This document shows positions 31,590-37,346 of a stretch of DNA of 37,346 nucleotides, one piece after another. The notes under the pieces were generated by a model. That model searched no databases, was not told the origin of the DNA, and saw only the letters and a list, made by a program, of their open reading frames with translations. Numbering within the stretch: the first letter of the stretch is position 1; each line of letters opens with the position of its first letter. The position numbers and the translations under genes are program-made. Source of the DNA: an uncultured bacterium (lineage in GTDB: Bacteria > Bacteroidota > Bacteroidia > Bacteroidales > Bacteroidaceae); contig CAJMMQ010000023.1 in the NCBI GenBank assembly GCA_905214625.1, positions 1 to 37,346 on the forward strand, written 5' to 3'.

Positions 31590-32438
31590 TTATTTAACCT
31601 GCACCACGAGATACTTGCTTGTGCTCCAGAATATCTGCGGATTGGTTATCTTCAGCACATACTCCTTCTTTGAGTCGCGTGTGAGCGTGTAGCTGCTTGA
31701 CGGATGCATTGTAAGCAGCTTGGCCGACTTAGAATACAACTTCAGTTCCTTGAAGTTTCTGATGTCTATCTTTGTGAAATAGCTCTTGTTGAAGTTACCC
31801 TGCAGCACCTTTCCGTCCACAAGAATCTGCTGTTCCTTCAGTTCTTTCTTTGTTCCGAACACATACCATGCCGTGTTGAGCTGCTTGTCCTGAGTGCTTA
31901 TCGTCTGCGATTTCTGCTCGCTTTCGCCCTTCAGGTTTGTTACGTCCTTGTTGAGCGAGTTTATAGTCATGTCGAGCTCCTCTATATGTATGTCCTTGGC
32001 CTCAAGCTGGGCACGCAGGTCTTTCAGCTGATGGTCTTTGTCCTCAAGCTGTTTCACCAAGTTGTCTATCGTGCGCTTCATCTCCTCACCCTTCACCGAG
32101 CTGTTGTTGAGCTGGCGGCGGAGCTTTTCTATCAGCTCGCGGTTTTGTGCCAGACGCTGCTGTATAAACTGTATGTTCTCGCGTATGCGTTGTTTCTTGT
32201 CGGCGCCTTCTCCGTCCTTAGCTACGCTTACACGGTTTTCAGCCTCATTAATCTGACGGAACCCCTCGTCAATATCGTTCAGGATTCCCATCATGTCGTT
32301 TATCTCATTGTCCTTCTGCTCAATTATTTTCTGTAAAGAATCTGTTTGGCTTACCTGAGGCAGATTTGAACCTGTTTTCTCGTTGTTACATGCGACCAAA
32401 GCCATAAAACAAGCCGCGATAAATAATACCTTTTTCAT
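31590..32438 (-). CDS. Coiled-coil lipoprotein, possible Cbp1-like adhesin
   Basis: The 282-residue product starts at the ATG at 32438 (MKKVLFIAACFMALVAC), with lipidation predicted at Cys17; an upstream in-frame start would spoil the signal and overlap rsmI. Residues from about 33 to 195 are a long heptad-rich coiled coil (many Leu, Ile, Lys, Glu and Gln). The last ~85 residues start with LNTAWYVFGTKKELKEQQIL and look beta-rich. Similar proteins in Bacteroidetes are, as I recall, grouped with a Cbp1 collagen-binding family, but I cannot confirm this. It starts 7 nt after rsmI and shares its transcript. Confidence 0.8.
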   Translation of the reverse strand: MKKVLFIAACFMALVACNNEKTGSNLPQVSQTDSLQKIIEQKDNEINDMMGILNDIDEGFRQINEAENRVSVAKDGEGADKKQRIRENIQFIQQRLAQNRELIEKLRRQLNNSSVKGEEMKRTIDNLVKQLEDKDHQLKDLRAQLEAKDIHIEELDMTINSLNKDVTNLKGESEQKSQTISTQDKQLNTAWYVFGTKKELKEQQILVDGKVLQGNFNKSYFTKIDIRNFKELKLYSKSAKLLTMHPSSSYTLTRDSKKEYVLKITNPQIFWSTSKYLVVQVK

Positions 32439-32445
32439 AATGCTA

Positions 32446-33141
32446 TTAATTATTAGGTTTTTTTTCTTTAATATTCTTGCCCGCCACAACTATCACAAAT
32501 TCGCCGCGAGGCTCTGTTTCTTTAAAATGGGCTATAACCTCGGCCAGTGTGCCTCGCACGCTTTCTTCGTGTATCTTGGATATCTCGCGGCAGGCACTCG
32601 CCATGCGGTCTTCGCCAAAATATTCGGCAAACTGTTCCAATGTTTTCACCACTCTGTATGGCGACTCGTAAAATATCATTGTGCGCGTTTCCTCGCGCAG
32701 GTTCTCAAGCCGTGTGGCGCGTCCCTTCTTCTGTGGCAGGAATCCCTCAAAACAGAAACGGTCGCAAGGCAGGCCTGACGACACAAGCGCCGGAACAAAA
32801 GCCGTTGCGCCTGGAAGACACTGCACCGTTACCCCGGCATTGACAGCCTCTCTGACAAGAAAGAATCCCGGGTCGCTTATGCCGGGAGTGCCGGCATCGC
32901 TTATCAGAGCAACCGTGGCTCCGGCCTTCAGCCGTTCCACTATCGACGCCGATGTGCCGTGCTCGTTAAACTTGTGGTGGGCATAGAGCTGGTTCTTTAT
33001 CTCAAAATGCTTGAGCAGAATACCCGATGTGCGGGTGTCTTCGGCCAAAACCAGGTCTGCCTCCTTCAAGATGCGTATGGCCCTGAGCGTCATGTCTTCC
33101 ATGTTTCCCACCGGTGTGGGTACTATATATAACATGCCCAT
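32446..33141 (-). CDS. rsmI: 16S rRNA (cytidine(1402)-2'-O)-methyltransferase
   Basis: The 231-residue enzyme of the tetrapyrrole-methylase fold 2'-O-methylates C1402 of 16S rRNA using S-adenosylmethionine. Signatures in order are MLYIVPTPVGN at the N-terminus, DLVLAEDTRTSGILLKHF, VALISDAGTPGISDPGF, LPGATAFVPALVSSGLP, FCFEGFLPQKKG, and IFYESPYRVVKTLEQ. The start is the ATG at 33141 or the one at 33135; frames that extend to 33204 would run into the region upstream of tdk. It is divergent from tdk. Confidence 0.93.
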   Translation of the reverse strand: MGMLYIVPTPVGNMEDMTLRAIRILKEADLVLAEDTRTSGILLKHFEIKNQLYAHHKFNEHGTSASIVERLKAGATVALISDAGTPGISDPGFFLVREAVNAGVTVQCLPGATAFVPALVSSGLPCDRFCFEGFLPQKKGRATRLENLREETRTMIFYESPYRVVKTLEQFAEYFGEDRMASACREISKIHEESVRGTLAEVIAHFKETEPRGEFVIVVAGKNIKEKKPNN

Positions 33142-33197
33142 AATTCGCCACAAATATAAGTTAAATAATCCATGACAGCAAAAAAACACCATATTTC

Positions 33198-33229
33198 TTT
33201 GCAATTTTTAAAACGTCTTTGTAATTTTG
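33198..33229 (+). promoter_or_regulatory. Promoter of tdk
   Basis: TTTG at 33198-33201 and TAATTTTG at 33222-33229 are 20 nt apart. The start codon at 33237 is only 7 nt after the -7 box, where transcription is expected to begin, so the mRNA may be leaderless. Confidence 0.75.
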
Positions 33230-33236
33230 CGCCATA

Positions 33237-33830
33237 ATGAACAACAATCTGGCAGGCGAGGCACACCGCCCGGGAAGAATAGAAGTTGTGTGCGGTTCGA
33301 TGTTCTCAGGCAAGACCGAGGAACTTATCAGGAGGCTTAAACGTGCCGAGTTTGCTAAACAGAGAGTGGAGATTTTCAAGCCCGCCCTCGACACGCGATA
33401 TTCTGAGATAGAGGTGGTCAGCCACGACCGCAACTCCATAATGAGCACGCCGGTCGACTCGTCGTCGTCGATACTCCTGCTGTCGTCAGACATCGACGTG
33501 GTGGGCATAGACGAGGCTCAGTTTTTCGATGACGGGCTCGTGGCCGTATGCAACGAACTTGCCAACAAGGGCATACGCGTCATCGTGGCAGGGCTCGACA
33601 TGGACTTTAAAGGAGTGCCCTTCGGCCCTATACCGGCCCTGTGCGCCATTGCCGACGAAGTAACAAAGGTGCATGCCATCTGCGTAAGATGTGGTTCGCT
33701 GGCATACGTAAGCCACCGGCTCGTGAACAACGAGAAGCGCGTGATGCTTGGAGAACAGGCCGAATATGAACCTTTATGCCGTGAATGCTACTGTAAGGCG
33801 CTTAAAGAAGATAAGGACAAAATACATTAA
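33237..33830 (+). CDS. tdk: Thymidine kinase
   Basis: The 197-residue type II enzyme phosphorylates thymidine for the salvage pathway. The P-loop [12 protein letters not shown] is at 19-30, the Walker-B-like region is [10 protein letters not shown], the lasso region has [12 protein letters not shown], and the zinc-binding Cys pairs are CVRC and CREC near the C-terminus. Family members begin with a short polar tail before [13 protein letters not shown], which matches a start at 33237. It is followed 8 nt later by the AI-2E family gene, and they are probably cotranscribed. Confidence 0.95.
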   Translation: MNNNLAGEAHRPGRIEVVCGSMFSGKTEELIRRLKRAEFAKQRVEIFKPALDTRYSEIEVVSHDRNSIMSTPVDSSSSILLLSSDIDVVGIDEAQFFDDGLVAVCNELANKGIRVIVAGLDMDFKGVPFGPIPALCAIADEVTKVHAICVRCGSLAYVSHRLVNNEKRVMLGEQAEYEPLCRECYCKALKEDKDKIH

Positions 33831-33838
33831 TATAAAAT

Positions 33839-34951
33839 ATGCTTGAAGAGAAAATCACTTTCGACAAATTCATACGCTGGATGCTCATTGCCCTGCTCAT
33901 AGGAGCTCTGCTGTTTATAACCAATTATCTCAGCAACGTGCTTCTGCCTTTCTTCGTGGCGTGGCTGCTGGCATATCTGCTTTATCCCATCGTCAAGTTT
34001 GTGCAGTACAAGATGCACGTGCCTACAAGGGCCTTGTCAATCATTGTCACACTGATTTTCGTCATAGCCGTCATCGGAGGAATATTCTATCTCATAGTTC
34101 CGCCGATGATAGAACAGTTCGACAAGCTGGGAGAAGTGCTTTCGCGCTATCTCCACAAGACTACGCACATAAACAACTTTCCGAGCGCCATAAGACAATG
34201 GATTGAGGACAACCGGCACGAAATACATCAGTTTTTCAAGCAAAAAGACGTAACCGAGGCCATCAGAAGCGCTATGCCCAAGCTTTTCAGCGTGCTTGGA
34301 CAGACGGCAAACGTCATTATAAGCATTGTGGCATCGCTCATCACACTTATGTATATGTTCTTCATACTGCTCGACTACGAGGCTTTGACAACAAAATGGA
34401 TAAAGATTTTCCCGCAGAAAGTCCGTCCGTTCTGGCAAGAGCTCATGGGCGATGTTGAGCGCGAGCTGAACAACTACATACGCGGCCAGTCGCTCGTGTC
34501 GCTCTGCATGGGTATAATGTTCTGCATAGGTTTCACCATTATAGATTTCCCGATGGCCATAGGTCTCGGCATAATGATCGGCATAATGAACCTTGTGCCA
34601 TATCTCCACACTTTTGCACTTATACCGACAGTGTTCCTCGCCCTGCTCAAGGCAGCCGACACGGGTCAGAACTTCTGGCTCATACTGGCAGGAGCAGTTG
34701 CCGTGTTCTGTATAGTACAGGTTATCAGCGACATGGTGGTAACGCCCAAAATCATGGGCAAGGCCATGGGGCTCAACCCGGCCATACTGTTGCTGTCGCT
34801 CTCCGTATGGGGCACTCTGCTGGGCTTCATCGGACTTATCGTAGCCCTGCCTCTCACCACAATTTTAATCGCATATTATCAGAGATATATAACCAAAGAA
34901 GGCGGAGAAAGGTATCAAAATGAAGAAAAATTAAAAAAAGTTGAGAAATAA
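33839..34951 (+). CDS. AI-2E family transporter (PerM/YdiK-like membrane protein)
   Basis: The 370-residue inner-membrane protein has about eight hydrophobic segments, beginning IRWMLIALLIGALLFI and NVLLPFFVAWLLAYLLYPI, with a soluble stretch (EQFDKLGEVLSRYLH, WIEDNRHEIHQFFKQ) and the family features VERELNNYIRGQSLVSLCMG, GLGIMIGIMNLVPYLH and TPKIMGKAMGLNPAILLLSLSVWG. Members were named for AI-2 export, but some act as Na+/H+ antiporters or have unknown substrates, so the name is only a family label. It ends with a Lys-rich cytoplasmic tail. Confidence 0.9.
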   Translation: MLEEKITFDKFIRWMLIALLIGALLFITNYLSNVLLPFFVAWLLAYLLYPIVKFVQYKMHVPTRALSIIVTLIFVIAVIGGIFYLIVPPMIEQFDKLGEVLSRYLHKTTHINNFPSAIRQWIEDNRHEIHQFFKQKDVTEAIRSAMPKLFSVLGQTANVIISIVASLITLMYMFFILLDYEALTTKWIKIFPQKVRPFWQELMGDVERELNNYIRGQSLVSLCMGIMFCIGFTIIDFPMAIGLGIMIGIMNLVPYLHTFALIPTVFLALLKAADTGQNFWLILAGAVAVFCIVQVISDMVVTPKIMGKAMGLNPAILLLSLSVWGTLLGFIGLIVALPLTTILIAYYQRYITKEGGERYQNEEKLKKVEK

Positions 34952-34983
34952 TTTGGACATTTAAGAAAAAAGCCATACCTTTG
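34952..34983 (+). promoter_or_regulatory. Promoter of tRNA-Lys
   Basis: TTTG at 34952-34955 and TACCTTTG at 34976-34983 are 20 nt apart. The -35-like TTTG abuts the stop codon of the transporter gene. The tRNA starts 30 nt after the -7 box. Confidence 0.82.
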
Positions 34984-35013
34984 CACTCGCTTTACAAAAC
35001 GAATGGATAAGAT

Positions 35014-35089
35014 GATCCGTTAGCTCAGCAGGTAGAGCACAACACTTTTAATGTTGGGGTCTTGGGTTCGAGCCCCAAACGGATCACCA
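35014..35089 (+). tRNA. tRNA-Lys (anticodon UUU)
   Basis: Acceptor arms GATCCGT (35014-35020) and ACGGATC (35079-35085) pair fully, with discriminator A86 and an encoded CCA at 35087-35089. The D arm holds TAGCTCAGCAGGTAGAGCA, the anticodon stem CAACA/TGTTG surrounds loop CTTTTAA with anticodon TTT at 35047-35049, and the T arm is TTGGG-TTCGAGC-CCCAA. The gene is intact although an integrase gene follows it. Confidence 0.97.
35062..35089 (+). other. Candidate attachment site at the tRNA-Lys 3' end
   Basis: Tyrosine integrases often recombine at the T arm and acceptor end of tRNA genes, and an integrase gene follows here in the same direction after 269 nt of AT-rich sequence. The insertion would leave the tRNA whole. 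The matching direct repeat at the far end is outside the window, so this is inference from layout. Confidence 0.35.
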
Positions 35090-35099
35090 AAAGAAAAGC

Positions 35100-35169
35100 C
35101 AAAAGGCGACAATAAAAAGACAAGTCCTACAAAATCAATATTTTGTGGGACTTTTTTTATTGCCTTTTG
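35100..35169 (+). terminator. Long hairpin after tRNA-Lys, terminator
   Basis: AAGTCCTACAAAAT at 35122-35135 pairs with ATTTTGTGGGACTT at 35140-35153 (one T-G pair), loop CAAT, then a T tract to 35158. Outside this, CAAAAGGC (35100-35107) pairs with GCCTTTTG (35162-35169), and CAATAAAAA with TTTTTATTG, so the fold is unusually long for a tRNA terminator. Confidence 0.85.
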
Positions 35170-35222
35170 ACTAACCTAACCGCCACGAAAAGGTCATTGA
35201 CGGACAAAAAATAGTGGCTTAT

Positions 35223-35259
35223 TCGTACCCCTGACAAAATCTTCAAAAAAAGGGTACGA
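35223..35259. repeat. Inverted repeat upstream of the integrase gene
   Basis: TCGTACCC at 35223-35230 and GGGTACGA at 35252-35259 are perfect inverted copies 21 nt apart. Their place between tRNA and integrase suggests protein-binding sites, for instance integrase arm sites, but that is inference. Confidence 0.55.
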
Positions 35260-35310
35260 TTTGACTGAAAATGGCGAAATGTTGTCGGGAATTGGCGACC
35301 CTGCATTTAT

Positions 35311-35339
35311 CTCATTATGAGTTAATAAAAGTAGTTTTG
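35311..35339 (+). promoter_or_regulatory. Putative integrase promoter with palindromic operator
   Basis: The palindrome CTCATTATGAG at 35311-35321 lies just before a -7 box TAGTTTTG at 35332-35339, 19 nt upstream of the integrase ATG. A TTTA at 35306-35309 is a poor -33 match with 22-nt spacing. A regulator binding the palindrome could cover the promoter. Confidence 0.45.
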
Positions 35340-35358
35340 TAACTTAAAACAATGAGGT

Positions 35359-36579
35359 ATGAAATCAACATTTCGAGTATTGTTCTTCCTGAAACGGGAC
35401 AAAGTAAAAAAGAATGGTAATATGCCTATTATGGCACGTATTACCATTGACGGAAAATTAGTCCAATTCAACACCAAACTTGAAGTTAATCCTAAGAACT
35501 GGTCTGCACAAACAGGAAAAGTAACTGGCAGAGGGTCAGAATTTACCCGCATGAATGAAATGCTGGATAGCATCAAGGCGACCTTACACAGACACTATCA
35601 AACCATTTTAGAACGGGATGGCTATGTAACAGCAGAGAAAGTACGCAACATTTTTTTAGGCAAGGAGGAAAAGGCTAAGACCCTCCTGCAAGTGTTCGCA
35701 CAGCATAACAAACAATATGCGCTGAAAGTTGGGAAAACAGCCACGCAAAAAACATATACCCGTTATGAACTCACTAAAAATCGTCTTGCAGAATATATCC
35801 ACAATAAATATAATTTGGAAGATATTACCTTTCGGGAAATAAATGTAGTGTTCATTGAGGGTTTCTACCTGTTTATCCGAGAAAATTATCCGTGTACCCA
35901 CAATACAGCCATGAAGTTTATACAGCGGTTTAGGACTGTTGTTCTGTTTGCCCACAACTTGGGACTGATTACTTTTAATCCATTCGGGGCATATAAACTG
36001 AAATTTGAGTATGTAGAAAGAGATTTTCTTGAACAGGCAGAATTAGACCGGATATATCAAAAGACATTCGCCAGCAAACGACTGGAACAGGTGCGTGATA
36101 TATTCATTTTTAGTTGCTACACTGGACTTTCTTATGTTGATGTATGCGAATTAACCCCAGAAAATATAAGATTGTCATTTGATGGTAATTTGTGGATAAT
36201 CAAGAAAAGGCATAAGACAAGCGTAACGTCAAATATTCGATTACTGGATATACCCAAATCCATTTTGCAGAAATATGACGGGAAACTACCCAACGGTAAA
36301 CTGTTGCCTGTTATCAGTAATCAGAAGATGAATGATTACTTGAAAGAGATTGCGACTGTTTGCGGAATAAATAAGAAAATCACGTTCCATGTTGCCCGGC
36401 ACAGTTTTGCAACCCTTAGTATAAGTTATGGCGTACCTATTGAAAGCGTTTCTAAGATGTTAGGGCACACTAATATAAGGACGACCCAAATATATGCGAA
36501 AATCATAGACACCAAACTTAGCGAGGATATGGATATTTTAGCTAACAAACTAAATAACAGAAAAATGCCAGCAATATAA
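35359..36579 (+). CDS. Tyrosine-type site-specific integrase
   Basis: The 406-residue recombinase has an N-terminal arm-DNA-binding domain (about 1-95), a SAM-like core-binding domain (about 105-205) and a C-terminal catalytic domain. The catalytic set shows H344-x-x-R347 (HVARHSF), H370 in LGH and the nucleophile Y379 in TQIYAKI; K282-K283 in IIKKRHKT is the probable beta-hairpin lysine. The first catalytic Arg of the family is replaced: the motif reads YTGLSYVDV with Ser258. IntDOT of the Bacteroides element CTnDOT likewise has Ser there. The gene follows tRNA-Lys and precedes an ORF6N gene. Confidence 0.93.
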   Translation: MKSTFRVLFFLKRDKVKKNGNMPIMARITIDGKLVQFNTKLEVNPKNWSAQTGKVTGRGSEFTRMNEMLDSIKATLHRHYQTILERDGYVTAEKVRNIFLGKEEKAKTLLQVFAQHNKQYALKVGKTATQKTYTRYELTKNRLAEYIHNKYNLEDITFREINVVFIEGFYLFIRENYPCTHNTAMKFIQRFRTVVLFAHNLGLITFNPFGAYKLKFEYVERDFLEQAELDRIYQKTFASKRLEQVRDIFIFSCYTGLSYVDVCELTPENIRLSFDGNLWIIKKRHKTSVTSNIRLLDIPKSILQKYDGKLPNGKLLPVISNQKMNDYLKEIATVCGINKKITFHVARHSFATLSISYGVPIESVSKMLGHTNIRTTQIYAKIIDTKLSEDMDILANKLNNRKMPAI

Positions 36580-36597
36580 ATACCAACTTAAATAAAT

Positions 36598-37125
36598 ATG
36601 ATTATGGACTTACAGATTATCCAAAACAAGATTTTTGAAGTCAGAGGTTGCCGTGTGATGCTTGACTTGCATTTAGCGGAACTCTACCAGGTGGAAACAC
36701 GAGCTTTGAAGCAGGCGGTCAAACGTAATATAGACCGTTTTCCCAGTGATTTCATGTTTGAGTTGAGCAAAGAAGAGTGGTCAGGACTTATCACAAATTG
36801 TGATAAGTTCCCCGACAATATTCGTCATACGCCTACTCCGCCAATGGCTTTCACCGAACAGGGCGTAGCCATGCTTTCTTCGGTTCTCCGTTCCAAGGTA
36901 GCCATAGAGGTAAACATTTCCATCATGCGGGCTTTCGTCCTTATGCGCCAGATGGTAATTGGTTATGAAGAACTGCTAAAACGCATAGAGGAACTGGAAG
37001 TAAGTACCGATGCCCAATTCAATGAATTGTACCAAGTCCTTACCCAACTTTTGAGCCAGTCGCAGCAGCAAAAAGAACGCCGTCCAATTGGTTTTGTTAC
37101 CTATGACCGTTCAGGTGACAAATAG
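36598..37125 (+). CDS. ORF6N domain protein (phage/element DNA-binding)
   Basis: The 175-residue protein has an ORF6N domain at about 5-105: VRGCRVMLDLHLAELYQVETRALKQAVKRN, RFPSDFMFELS and PPMAFTEQGVAMLSSVL. Residues from about 115 to 155 are likely a coiled coil (EELLKRIEELE), and the tail reads RRPIGFVTYDRSGDK. ORF6N proteins occur in phages and in Bacteroidetes integrative elements as DNA-binding proteins or antirepressor-like factors; the exact role is unknown. It starts 18 nt after the integrase stop and is probably cotranscribed. Confidence 0.88.
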   Translation: MIMDLQIIQNKIFEVRGCRVMLDLHLAELYQVETRALKQAVKRNIDRFPSDFMFELSKEEWSGLITNCDKFPDNIRHTPTPPMAFTEQGVAMLSSVLRSKVAIEVNISIMRAFVLMRQMVIGYEELLKRIEELEVSTDAQFNELYQVLTQLLSQSQQQKERRPIGFVTYDRSGDK

Positions 37126-37192
37126 GTAACGATTTCGGTAACGAAATTTCACCTAATAAACTATATTCCAATAAAGTACATTCTTCCACCTT

Positions 37193-37224
37193 GCGGGCAG
37201 TCGGCGGACTACCCGCATTTTTTA
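37193..37224 (+). terminator. Rho-independent terminator after the ORF6N gene
   Basis: GCGGGCAGTC at 37193-37202 pairs with GACTACCCGC at 37207-37216 (one mismatch), loop GGCG, followed by ATTTTTTATAT. It closes the integrase-ORF6N transcript. The remaining bases to the window end show no gene. Confidence 0.88.
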
Positions 37225-37346
37225 TATCCTTTTCCAAAGGCACATTCCCCGAAACGCCAGCGGTGCATGGCATCGCAGACTGTTTTTCGTGAAAATTCTT
37301 CTATAATCTGCTGAATAGCTTAAAATGAGCGATTTATAAGTGTTCA

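Overview
The window looks like a chromosomal segment of a Bacteroidales bacterium, most like Prevotella or a close relative. Four things support this: promoters of the Bacteroidetes type (TTTG, 19-20 nt, TAnnTTTG) sit in front of many genes; the gene set is Bacteroidetes-specific (GldH lipoprotein, RicT/PSP1 protein next to HolB, DUF4834 protein, ECF sigma/FecR/TonB receptor operon); lipoproteins of the SPII type are frequent; and the coding sequence uses many ATA isoleucine and CGC arginine codons. The genus is inference, since no 16S rRNA gene is present.

Layout. 1-3250: a stand-alone AICAR transformylase, a small basic protein, and two AT-rich lipoprotein genes on the minus strand. 3250-6450: a MATE efflux pump, a repeat-bearing spacer and an orphan AAA ATPase. 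6560-9500: a XylE-type sugar/proton symporter and a secreted serpin, both minus strand. 9620-12570: holB, ricT and gldH as a compact plus-strand operon. 13090-17755: a small outer-membrane barrel protein, then an ECF sigma factor, a FecR anti-sigma factor and a TonB-dependent receptor joined by 4-nt overlaps; this is a cell-surface signalling relay. 18005-22290: dnaE and trxA on the minus strand. 22940-24380: two paralogous AT-rich lipoproteins. 24590-28110: phosphatidylethanolamine synthesis (psd, pssA), a DUF4834 protein and a GH28 polygalacturonase. 28237-30400: pyrH, birA and yraN on the minus strand, with a large inverted repeat between birA and pyrH. 30425-34951: tadA, a repeat-rich spacer, a coiled-coil lipoprotein with rsmI (minus), then tdk and an AI-2E family transporter (plus). 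34952-37346: tRNA-Lys(UUU), followed by an integrase and an ORF6N protein, which look like the left end of an integrative element inserted at the tRNA 3' end and running off the window.

Most of the window is ordinary core genome. The parts that deserve a second look are the 217-bp inverted-repeat element between birA and pyrH, two families of short dispersed palindromic repeats in the long spacers, the tRNA-Lys-associated integrase that lacks the usual first catalytic arginine, the sigma factor with a hydrophobic C-terminal tail, and the tandem lipoprotein paralogues. I did not find a complete, clearly new multi-gene system. Functional statements rest on recognised motifs read by eye; no database search was run.
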